Below, in pieces: positions 55,654 through 64,000 of a stretch of 64,000 bases of DNA. Position 1 is the first letter of the stretch; every line of letters begins with the position of its first letter. Made by a program: the position numbers and the translations under genes. This stretch comes from Hyphomicrobium_A sp963722495 (GTDB lineage: Bacteria > Pseudomonadota > Alphaproteobacteria > Rhizobiales > Hyphomicrobiaceae): contig CAVRND010000003.1 in NCBI GenBank assembly GCA_963722495.1, positions 186,001 to 250,000 on the forward strand, written 5' to 3'. The notes under the pieces are model-generated. The model had not been told where the DNA came from, made no database searches, and saw nothing but the letters and a program-made list of their open reading frames with translations.

Positions 55654-56961
55654 ATGTCCGCATCCCCACGCGGCGTGATCATCGCGGCGCCATCGTCTGG
55701 TGCCGGCAAGACGACGGTGACGCTCGGTTTGCTGCGGGCGCTGGCGCGGCGCGGCGTCGCCGTGCAGCCGTTCAAGTGCGGGCCGGATTACATCGACACC
55801 GCCTTCCACACCGCCGCGGCGCGCCGCACCAGCGTCAATCTCGACACGTGGGCCATGCGCCCGCGCCTCATCGCGCGCCTTCTACGCGATGCTGCCGGCG
55901 ACGCGCAGGTCTGCATCGCCGAGGGCGTCATGGGCCTTTTCGATGGCGCCAGCACGCGCGGTACCTGCGGCAACGGCTCGACCGCCGACCTTGCCGCTTT
56001 GACCGGCTGGCCCGTGGTGCTGGTGCTCGACGTTGAGGCGCAGGCGGAGACGGCCGCCGCCGTCGCGCTCGGTCTCAAGACGTACCGGCACGACATCGAG
56101 ATTGCCGGCGTCATCCTCAACAGGGTCGGCTCGCCGAAGCACGCGGCGCTCGTCATCGAGCCGCTGGCGCACATCGGCATACCCGTGTTGGGCGTCGTGC
56201 AGCGACGCGGCGACATCGTGATGCCCGAGCGCCATCTCGGCCTCGTGCAGGCGGACGAGACGGCGACTCTCGATCAACGCCTGGAGGCCATCGCCGCTGC
56301 GATCGCGCAGGGCATCGATCTCGATCGCCTCGTCGCGACCGCACGGCCCCTGACGCTGACGGCGGACGGAGAGGCGGCGTCATTGCCCCCTCCTGGACAG
56401 CGCATCGCGCTGGCGCAGGACCGCGCCTTCTCGTTCGTCTACGCCCACTTGCTCTCCGGCTGGCGGCAGGCCGGTGCCGAGATTGCACCGTTCTCGCCGC
56501 TCGCCGACGAAGTGCCGGCCGTCGACTGCGACGCCGTCTGGCTGCCGGGCGGCTATCCGGAGCTGCACGCCGCAGCGCTAGCCGGTGCACATCGCTTCCG
56601 TGCAGGCATGCACGCCGCTGCCAGCCGCGGTGTGCCGATTCATGGCGAGTGCGGTGGGTACATGGCGCTCGGTGAAGGTCTCGTCGATGCGGCCGGGATG
56701 CGGCACGAGATGCTCGGCCTGCTCGGCGTCGAGACCTCGTTTGCCGCGCCGCGTATGCATCTGGGCTACCGGCGCGCGCGCATGCGCAACTCGGGTGCCG
56801 AGCTGGTCGGGCACGAATTCCATTTCGCCGCTCTGCTGTCGAACACCGACGAGCCGCTGGCCGACATCCGCGATGCCGCCGGGGTCGCGGTGCCCGAGTG
56901 CGGCTCGCGCCGCGGCGCCGTCACCGGCACCTTCTTCCACGTCATCGACGCCGCCGCATGA
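55654..56961 (+). CDS. cobB: Cobyrinate a,c-diamide synthase (CobB/CbiA)
   Basis: 435 residues, intact. The N-terminal P-loop-like ATP site IAAPSSGAGKTTVTLGLLRA and the C-terminal class I glutamine amidotransferase domain with the nucleophile in PIHGECGGYMALG are both present. It amidates side chains a and c of (hydrogeno)cobyrinic acid. This is a corrin-ring step, unlike the lower-ligand genes around it. bluB overlaps its stop by four bases. Confidence 0.94.
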   Translation: MSASPRGVIIAAPSSGAGKTTVTLGLLRALARRGVAVQPFKCGPDYIDTAFHTAAARRTSVNLDTWAMRPRLIARLLRDAAGDAQVCIAEGVMGLFDGASTRGTCGNGSTADLAALTGWPVVLVLDVEAQAETAAAVALGLKTYRHDIEIAGVILNRVGSPKHAALVIEPLAHIGIPVLGVVQRRGDIVMPERHLGLVQADETATLDQRLEAIAAAIAQGIDLDRLVATARPLTLTADGEAASLPPPGQRIALAQDRAFSFVYAHLLSGWRQAGAEIAPFSPLADEVPAVDCDAVWLPGGYPELHAAALAGAHRFRAGMHAAASRGVPIHGECGGYMALGEGLVDAAGMRHEMLGLLGVETSFAAPRMHLGYRRARMRNSGAELVGHEFHFAALLSNTDEPLADIRDAAGVAVPECGSRRGAVTGTFFHVIDAAA

Positions 56962-57706
56962 CACGCGAAAAAAAATCCGCCCCGCCGAGCTTCGACGCCG
57001 AATTCCGCGCCGCGCTGCGCGAGCTCATCCTCTGGCGCCGCGACGTGCGGCGCTTCAAGACCGATCCGGTCGACCCGGCGCTGATCCTGTCGCTGATCGA
57101 GCTCGCGGCGCGGTCGCCCGTCCGTCGGCTTCAGTCAGCCGTGGCGTTTCGTGCTGGTCGAGAGCCCCGAGCGGCGGGAGGCCATTCGCGCCTCGTTCGC
57201 GCGCGCCAACGCCGAGGCGCTGAGCCTGTACGCCGGCGAGCGTCGCGGCCTTTACGCCAAGCTGAAACTCGAGGGGCTGAATGCGGCGCCGGTGCAGATC
57301 GCCGTGTTTGCCGACGAGGACACGGACGCCGGCGCCGGTCTCGGCACGCCACACGATGCCGGAGACGCTACGCTACTCCGTCGTCGGCGCCATCCAAACA
57401 CTGTGGCTGGCGGCGCGGGCGCATGGGCTCGGTGTCGGCTGGGTGTCGATCCTCGAGCCGGGCACGGTCACCACCGCACTCGATGTGCCGGCCACGTGGA
57501 AGCTCGTCGCTTATCTGTGCATCGGATGGCCGGCCGAGGAGCATCTCGACCCCGAGCTCGAGCGGCACGGTTGGCAGGAGCGCATCGATACCGTCGCCCC
57601 TTATTCTGCGGCGTTGATCACTCCGCCGGCGCCGGCAGACCGGCCGCATCGGCGCGCGGCTTCCGCGCCGAAAGCTTGCGGACCACGACGTAGAACACCG
57701 GCGTGA
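56958..57706 (+). CDS. bluB: 5,6-dimethylbenzimidazole synthase BluB, frameshifted
   Basis: About 230-249 residues of the nitroreductase-like FMN fold. BluB fragments FMNH2 to give DMB, the lower base of vitamin B12. Diagnostic parts are RRDVRRFKTDPVDPALI, QPWRFVLVESPERREAI and LRYSVVGAIQTLWLAARAHG followed by VGWVSILEP. Indels occur near 57122 and 57345. The last about 30 codons overlap the RND gene and do not look conserved, so the true end may be near 57617. It allows complete DMB synthesis and activation within this cluster, together with cobT. Confidence 0.92.
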
Positions 57707-60700
57707 AGATCAGCCCGAACAGCGTCACGCCAATCATGCCCCAGAACACGCCCGTCCCGAGCGCGATGCGCATCTCCGCGCCGGCGCCGGTCGCGATGTA
57801 GAGCGGCACGACGCCGAGCGTGAAGGCGAGCGACGTCATCAGGATCGGCCGCAGCCGCAGCTGGCAGGCTTCGACCGCCGCCGTCACCGTGTCGCGGCCC
57901 TGGTCCTCCAGCTGGCGCGCGAACTCGACGATGAGGATGGCGTTCTTGGCCGCCAGACCTATGAGCACGATGAAGCCGATCTGGGTGAGGATGTTGATGT
58001 CCTGGCCGTGCAGCGAGACGCCGAACAGCGCGCTCAGCAGGCACATCGGCACGATGAGGATGATGGCCAGCGGCAACGACCAGCTCTCGAACTGCGCCGC
58101 CAGCGTCAGGAACACGAAGATCACCGACAGCGCGAAGATGTAATAGCCGGTGCTGCCGACCTTCGCCTCCTGGTACGACAGGTCGGTCCACTCGTAGGTG
58201 ATGCCCTTCGGGCAGCTCGCTCTTGGCGAGATCGCCCATCAGGGTCAGCGCCTGCCCGGTGCTGACGCCGGCCTGCGTCGACCCGTTCACCTCGACGGTC
58301 GGGAACAGATTGTAGCGCGGCATGCGGTCGGGGCCGGAGACATTGCGGAAATTGACGAGGTTGGCGAGCGGCACCATTTGCCCAGATCTCGTTGCGCACG
58401 CGGATGCGCGCCACGTTCTCGGGCTGCATGCGGAAGCTGGCGTCGGCCTGCGCCGTGACGCGGAAGGTGCGCCCGAACATGTTGAAGTCGTTGACGTAGG
58501 CAGAGCCGAGGTAGACGCGCAGCGCCTCGAAGATCGCCTCCAGCGGCACATGCAGCATCTGCGCCTTGTCGCGGTCGACGTCGACATAGAGCTGCGGCGT
58601 GCCGGTCGAGAAGGTCGTGAACACGTTGCGGATGCCGGGCACCTGGTTAGCCGCGGCGATGAAGTCGTTGGCGACCTTCTCGAACTCTGCCGGGGTCATG
58701 TTGGCGCGGTTCTGCAGCCGCATGGAAAAGCCCGTCTGGCCGCCCATGCCGCGCACCGGCGGCGGGATCGTGACGGTGGTCTTCGATTCCTCGATGTCGC
58801 TGAGCCGCGCGGTGATGTCGTCGGCGATCTTGTCGACGGTCAAGCCCTTGCTTGGCGCGCTCGCGCGGGTCTGTCGATGACGGCGTTGATCAGCCCGAGG
58901 TTGCTCGAGTTCGAGCCCGTCGATCCCGAGCGGCCCGTGTAGGTCGAGGTGTGGGCGACGCCGGGCGTGTCGAGCACCAGCTGGTTGGCGCGGCGCACCA
59001 CCTCGTCGGTACGCTGCAGCGAAGCGCCCTGCGGCAACTGTAGTCGACACGGTGACGATGCCGCGGTCCATCTTCGGGATGAATCCGGTCGGCGTGTGCA
59101 TCACCAGCCAGCCGGCGGCGCCGAGCAGCAGCGCATAGACCACGAGCACGACGGGCCAGCCCGCGATGACGCGCGCGGACGACCCGGGCGTAGACGGCGG
59201 CGAGCTATGTCGAATGCCCAGTTGAACAGCCTGAAGAAGGCATGCACCGGCCGCATCAGCAGGCTGTCCTTTTGGTGCTCCTCGTGCGGTTTCAGCAGGA
59301 TCGCGCACAACGCCGGACTCAAGGTGAGCGAGTTGAATGCGGATATGATGGTCGCCGTCGCCACCGTGACGGCGAACTGTTTGTAGAACATGCCGGTGAT
59401 GCCGGCGATGAATGCCGTCGGTATGAACACCGCGGTCAGCACCAGGGCGATGGCGATCAGCGCCGCGCCGACTTCGTTCATGGTCACGTGCGCTGCCTCG
59501 GGCGCCGACAAGCCTTCGCGCAGTTTGCGCTCGACATTCTCGACCACGACGATCGCGTCGTCGACCACGATGCCGACGGCGAGCACCAGTCCGAACAGCG
59601 TCAACATGTTGATGGAGAAACCGAGACCCTGCATCACCGCAAAGGTGCCGATCAGCGACACGGGTATGGCGACGAGCGGGATGATCGTCGCGCGCCACGT
59701 CTGCAGGAAGAGCAGCACGACGACGACGACGAGGAACACGGCCTCGATGATCGTCACGTAGAGTTCGGATATCGAGGCCTCGATGAACTCCGTCGGGTTA
59801 TAGATGATGCGGTACTCAAGGCCCTTGGGGAAGCGCTCCGACAGACGCTTCATCTCCGCCTTGATGGCGTTCGCCGTGTCGATGGCGTTCGAGCCCGGCT
59901 GCTGCGTGATCGGCATCACGGTGGCCGGAAAGCGTCCTGGTAGCCGTAGGTCGTATAGCTGAGCGCGCCCAGCTCGACGCGGCCGACGTCCTTGACGCGC
60001 ACGACGCGCCCGTCGGCGCCGGTCTTCAGCACGATGTTCTCGAATTCGGCCGGCTGCAGCAGGCGCCCCTTCAGCTGCAGCGACATCTGGAAGGCGCCCA
60101 TGTTGGGCTGCGGCGGCTGGCCGAGCGAGCCGCCGGCGACCTGCAGGTTCTGCGCCCGCAGCGCCGACATCACCTCGTCGGCCGTCATGCCGCGCAGGGC
60201 GATGCGCTCGGGGTCGAGCCAGATGCGCATCGAATATTCGCGCGAGCCGAACAGCGTCACGTCGCCGACGCCGGGGATGCGCGCCAGCTCGTCCTTCACG
60301 TTGAGCAGCGCGTAGTTCGAGATGTAGACTTGGTCGTAGGTCTTGTCGGGCGATACGAGGTGCACGACGAGCAACAGGTCGGGCGAGCGCTTGTTGACGA
60401 GGATGCCGTTGCGGCGCACCTCCTCCGGCAGACGAGGCTCGGCCACCGCGATGCGGTTCTGCACCAGCACCTGCGCCTTATCGATGTCGGTGCCGATGTC
60501 GAAGGTGATGTTGAGCGACATGTTCCCGTCGTCGGTCGACTGGGAATACATGTAGATCATGCCCTCGACGCCGTTCACCTCCTGCTCGATGACGGAGGCG
60601 ACGGTGTCGGAGACGGTGACCGCGTTGGCGCCCGGATAGGACGTCGTCACGGAAATCGTCGGCGGCACGATCTCGGGGAATTGCGCGACCGGCAGCGTGA

Positions 60701-60788
60701 GATAGGCGATCGTCCCGACGATCAGGATGATGAGCGAGATGACGGACGCAAAGATCGGGCGGTCGATGAAGAAGTGGCTGAGGCGCAT
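57618..60788 (-). CDS. RND efflux pump inner-membrane transporter (HAE1/AcrB type), frameshifted
   Basis: About 1057 residues. It starts MRLSHFFIDRPIFASVIS, the classic AcrB/MexB start. Further blocks are SPDLLLVVHLVSPD, PGVGDVTLFGSREYSMRIW, FSINMLTLFGLVLAVGIVVDDAIVVVENVER (TM4 region with the proton-relay Asp pair) and LIGLAAKNAILIVEFA near the C-terminus. At least six indels break it. It exports hydrophobic drugs in a tripartite pump. The adaptor gene is 18 bp upstream; no TolC-like gene is in the window. Confidence 0.9.
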
Positions 60789-60806
60789 GTCCGGTTCTGG
60801 CCCGTG

Positions 60807-62074
60807 TTACGGCTTCGCCGGTGCGCCGGCGTCGGGCGCGGCATCCGAGACGGTGAGCGGCACGCGCCGCGGCACGATCTTCTGTCCTGCCCGCACGCGC
60901 TGCTGACCGCGCAAGATGACCCAGTCTTCAGGCTTCAATCCCTTGCGGATGACGCGCAGGCCGTCGTCGAGCGGCCCCAGGTCGACCGTGCGCCGCAGCG
61001 GGATGTCGTCGTCACCGACGACGTAGACGAAGCGTGTCGCCTGGTCGGTGCCGACAGCTTCGTCGGGGAGCATGAGCGCCTCGTATTCGGGCGATCCCTG
61101 CAGGCGCACGCGGGCGAACATGCCGGGCGAGAAGAAGCGGTCCTTATTCGCGAGGATGGCGCGGGCGCGCAGCGTGCCGGTGCCTTCGTCCAGGCGGTTC
61201 TCCAGGAAGTCGAGCTTGGCGTCGTGCGGGAAGCCGGTCTCGTCGGGAAGGCCGATGCCGACGGCGGCGCCGAGGATGCCGTCGCTCTTCTTGCCGCTGG
61301 CCTGCGCCATGCGCTGATACTTGAGCGCGTTGTTCTCGCTGACGTCGAAGTAGATGTAGATGGGGTCCTGCATCACGATGGTGGTGAGGATGGTCGAACC
61401 GGTGTCGGAGCCGCCGCCGCTGACGAAGTTTCCGGGCGTTACCAGGGTGCGGCTCATGCGGCCAGAGATCGGCGCCGTGATGCGGCAGAAGCTCAGCTCG
61501 AGCTCGGCGGCTTTGACGCGGGCCTCGGCGATCCTCACCAAGGACTCCGCCTCGCGCATCAGGTTCTCGCGATCGTCGAACGTCTTCTTGGAGATGTAGT
61601 CGCGTTGCAGGAGTGGCCGACCGCGCTCCACATCCAGCTGCGCGTTGCTGACGCTGACCTTGGCTTGGTCGAGCTGCGCCTTGGCCTGATCGAGCGCGCG
61701 CTCGAACGGGCGCGGGTCGATGGTGAACAGGAGATCGCCGGCCTTCACGTCCTGGCCGTCGGTGAACTTCACCTCGGTGAGATAGCCGGAGATGCGCGCG
61801 CGCACCTCGACGAATTCGACCGCGGCAAAGCGGCCGGTGAATTCATCCCACTCGATGACCTTGCGGGCGACGGGCTGGCTGACGGTGAGCTCGGGCGGTG
61901 CGCTTTCGCGGTCGCCTTCTTCGCGCCGCCGCCAAATCCCGAGAACGCCGATTGGATGGCGCCGCCCACGTCCTGAAATCCGAACTCGACGCTGCGTCCG
62001 CGCAATGGGCCGACCGCTGCCATGGCGGCTACGGCGGCCGCTATGAGGATAAGGGCGACATAGCTAGGACGCAT
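60807..62074 (-). CDS. RND efflux periplasmic adaptor (membrane fusion protein), frameshifted
   Basis: About 422 residues. An N-terminal membrane anchor (YVALILIAAAVAAMAAVG) precedes a lipoyl/barrel-sandwich domain (GYLTEVKFTDGQDVKAGDLL), a coiled-coil hairpin (DQAKAQLDQAKVSVSNAQLD), then RITAPISGRMSRTLV and a beta-barrel domain. An indel near 61905 separates the anchor from the core. It links the RND pump to an outer-membrane channel. It is the first gene of the two-gene operon. The ATG at 62074 gives MRPSYVALIL. Confidence 0.9.
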
Positions 62075-62308
62075 CGACACTCTCAAGGTACCGCCGGCTC
62101 GGCTGTTCAACGGAACTAAACAATGCATTCCGTCGCCGCGCCCGGCAAGATTATCCGGCGAAAAGTAAATCGGCGCACTCCTGCCGCAATCGCAATTGCG
62201 CTAGCGGGCCGTTTTAAGGGCCCTGGACGCCGATTTGGGCGCCGGGCAGGCGTCATTAGCCTCCGATTGTGAAGGCTCTGCAACCTGCCGGCGCCGATTT
62301 TCAGACGT

Positions 62309-62713
62309 TTAGTTGGCGCGGCCTTCGCGTGCCCCGTCGACGCTGTAGGAGCCGGGCCCCGAGGCGACGAAATAGAGGAAGAGGAAGCAGAACAGGATCG
62401 CCGCGTCGCCGCCATTGATCGCCGGAAAGGGACTCTGGGGGGCGTGCGCCATCCAATAGGCGACGGCCATCTGGCCGCTGAGGAGGAAGGCTACAGGGCG
62501 GGTAAACAGTCCGATCAGAAGGAAGAAGCCGCCGACCAGCTCGAGGACGCCGGCGAACCAAAGCAGCGTGAACAGCTCCGGCATCCCGTGTGAGGGCGGA
62601 GGGAAGCCGAGAAGCTTTTGGGCCCCGTGCTCCATGAAGAGGATGGCGGCCACGATGCGCAGCACACCCAGAAGGCGCGGCGCCCATACGGTCTCAAGCT
62701 CTGCTCGTGTCAT
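62309..62713 (-). CDS. DoxX family membrane protein
   Basis: 134 residues with four membrane helices: LLGVLRIVAAILFMEHGAQKLLGF, ELFTLLWFAGVLELVGGFFLLIGL, VAFLLSGQMAVAYWMAH, AAILFCFLFLYFVA. The HGAQKLLG loop is typical of DoxX. Related proteins occur in stress regulons and associate with SodA-type or thiol redox proteins. It is on the same strand as nrsF and sigF, 88 bp downstream. No frame problems. Confidence 0.9.
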   Translation of the reverse strand: MTRAELETVWAPRLLGVLRIVAAILFMEHGAQKLLGFPPPSHGMPELFTLLWFAGVLELVGGFFLLIGLFTRPVAFLLSGQMAVAYWMAHAPQSPFPAINGGDAAILFCFLFLYFVASGPGSYSVDGAREGRAN

Positions 62714-62800
62714 TCAGCGTTCCTCGACCTGTCCGTTTCTATTGCCGGACACGAGCCTAGCCGCCTAGTTGACGGTGCTCAATCGGGAACCTTGGCAACG

Positions 62801-63439
62801 CTACCAGCGCAGCAGACGCGCGCCGAGGGCGGCGCCCGTGCCTGCCACGATGGCTGTGCCGATGACGTACCAGACGGCCATGAACAGCGGGCTGTCGTTC
62901 GTGCAGTGCGAGGCATAGAGCGTAGCGCCGATGCCTGTCGATGCGAGGCCCGCCACGGCGCCCGTCAACGCCGGGCGGGACGGCGCGCCTTGCCTCAGCG
63001 CGATGAGGAATGCGGCCAGTGGCAGCGCCGACAGCAGCGGAATGAAAATCATGCAGAAAACGGCGCTGGTGCCGATCATCGTCGGCATCCACTCGGGCTG
63101 CGGCAACGTCATTAGCTCGTAGGCGACGCCGAGCAGCAGAATGGCGGCCGGAGCGAGCAGCAGCAACAGCCGGTTGCCGGAAATGGGCTGCGGGCGCGCC
63201 AACTGCATCACCAGCACCATTGCGGAAGCCAGCAGCGTCAGCGTCAGAACCCACTTAAAGAGGAAGCTCGGATCGAAAACCGCTGCGCCGATGTCGGGCC
63301 GGAACTGCATCACCGAAAGGAATATGATTGCCGCGCCGATGACGCCGGCGCCTGCAGCCAGCCATACCATAGAGCCGATCGGCGGCTTGGCCGACTTGGC
63401 GTCGGCCGAAATGGCGGCAATGAGGTCATTCGTCTTCAT
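62801..63439 (-). CDS. nrsF: NrsF-type (DUF1109) membrane anti-sigma factor
   Basis: 212 residues with six predicted membrane helices and a short cytoplasmic N-terminus (MKTNDLIAAISADAKSAKPP). This is the DUF1109/NrsF pattern, which holds an ECF sigma factor inactive until stress. Paired cysteines are thought to matter for sensing in the Caulobacter protein; one cysteine is in ASHCTNDSP here. Its ATG overlaps the sigF stop by four bases. Confidence 0.9.
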   Translation of the reverse strand: MKTNDLIAAISADAKSAKPPIGSMVWLAAGAGVIGAAIIFLSVMQFRPDIGAAVFDPSFLFKWVLTLTLLASAMVLVMQLARPQPISGNRLLLLLAPAAILLLGVAYELMTLPQPEWMPTMIGTSAVFCMIFIPLLSALPLAAFLIALRQGAPSRPALTGAVAGLASTGIGATLYASHCTNDSPLFMAVWYVIGTAIVAGTGAALGARLLRW

Positions 63440-63993
63440 TCGTCGTCTTTCTGATGCATGGCGGCGAGCGTCTTGAGACCGCGATGCAAAGCGACACGCA
63501 CCGCGACTTCCTTCATCTGCAGCCTGTTGGCCACGTCGCGGATCGACTGGCCTTCGAGGCTGATTGCACGCACGACCTCCTGCTGGCGACCGCGTAGTCC
63601 ATCGACAAGCCTTTCCGCGTCCTGCCGGTCGACGCCGCTGCGATCTTCTTCGGCGGCCAGCGTGTCGATAACGCTGTCGATAGGCACTTGGATGCGTCGT
63701 CCTCGTCTACGCAACGCGTCGATGAGCTTGTGGCGGGCTATGGCGCGCACCCAGGGTCCGAGCGGTTGCGAAGGATCCCAAGTGCTGCGCTTCAAGTGCA
63801 AAGCCAGCAGCGTTTCCTGGACGACATCCTCGACATCTCCGAGGGAAGCGCCGGCTTGCGCGAAACCACGTCGCACCACAGCCCGCAGGCCGTGAGACAG
63901 TGCCTCGAGCAGCATGCGATATGCCGCCTCGTCGCCGCCGATGGCCGCCCGCATCCAGGCCGCCCACTCCTCCTCACGCTGCGCTTGAGCCAC
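63436..63993 (-). CDS. sigF: ECF sigma factor SigF-like
   Basis: 185 residues, possibly longer beyond the window. Region 2 is VEDVVQETLLALHLKRSTWD followed by PLGPWVRAIARHKLIDALRRRGRR. Region 4 is RQQEVVRAISLEGQSIRDVA with NRLQMKEVAVRVALHRGLKTL. Directly coupled to nrsF, it matches Caulobacter/rhizobial SigF, which responds to oxidative or metal stress. The start is a GTG at 63993, seven bases from the edge. An upstream start outside the window is possible. Confidence 0.88.
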   Translation of the reverse strand: MAQAQREEEWAAWMRAAIGGDEAAYRMLLEALSHGLRAVVRRGFAQAGASLGDVEDVVQETLLALHLKRSTWDPSQPLGPWVRAIARHKLIDALRRRGRRIQVPIDSVIDTLAAEEDRSGVDRQDAERLVDGLRGRQQEVVRAISLEGQSIRDVANRLQMKEVAVRVALHRGLKTLAAMHQKDDE

Positions 63994-64000
63994 TGAGCTC

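Noticed and set aside
60330..61976. A 548-codon plus-strand open frame
   Set aside because: Antisense to the RND pump and adaptor genes, with no domain and a composition typical of shadow frames.

Overview
The window looks like a chromosomal segment of a high-GC alphaproteobacterium of the order Hyphomicrobiales (Rhizobiales). The gene neighbourhoods support this: rnd next to lptC; Hsp20 next to DUF1150; def-fmt-truA; DUF2948-hisD-UPF0262-phosphatase; maf-yacG-tRNA-Phe; an alphaproteobacterial late cobalamin cluster; sigF-nrsF; and GGAAC-N16/17-CGTT promoters of the EcfG general stress type. Genus cannot be assigned from sequence alone.

Layout. 1-6.7 kb: lptC fragment, RNase D, tRNA-Leu, an NDUFA9-like reductase, Hsp20/DUF1150, and a pair of M16 peptidase subunits. 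6.7-13.6 kb: pyrophosphatase, mutL, an exported protein, an aldehyde dehydrogenase cluster (DUF779, cysteine hydrolase, AldB-like), recR. 13.8-17.4 kb: surface polysaccharide genes and a RimB-type protease. 17.5-22.9 kb: def, fmt, truA, folE, a PPOX protein, PagL. 23-26.6 kb: small exported and disordered proteins with stress promoters, tRNA-Thr, an isolated lpxD. 27-31.3 kb: a Crp-type and a MalT/LuxR-type regulator facing each other, then a lipoprotein. 31.5-33.8 kb: GDP-mannose to GDP-fucose genes. 33.8-38.2 kb: a molybdenum-linked set (molbindin, TonB receptor, ModE-like regulator, ModE-box palindrome). 38.5-47.4 kb: murA, hisD block, phosphatase, cyclase/Crp pair, maf, yacG, tRNA-Phe. 47.4-49.3 kb: an unrecognised beta-rich protein with a decayed partial copy. 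49.4-51.9 kb: a PAS-GGDEF-EAL protein. 52-57.7 kb: late cobalamin genes. 57.6-62 kb: an RND efflux operon. 62.3-64 kb: doxX, nrsF, sigF.

Sequence quality shapes the whole annotation. About 25 genes, including essential ones (ppa, fmt, folE, truA), are split by single-base indels with no other decay. I read these as assembly errors and give one CDS spanning each gene. Stretches near 22.3-26.6 kb and 37.8-49.3 kb appear free of them.

The most interesting non-coding signal is a family of 76-78 bp bulged palindromes (types A and B), once as A-B between rnd and lptC and once as A-B-A-B filling the gap between UPF0262 and the phosphatase gene. Other leads are the ModE-box TonB receptor, the EcfG-type promoters over small hydrophilic proteins, and a TCCCC-N6-GGGGA palindrome with fixed downstream spacing near the two regulators.
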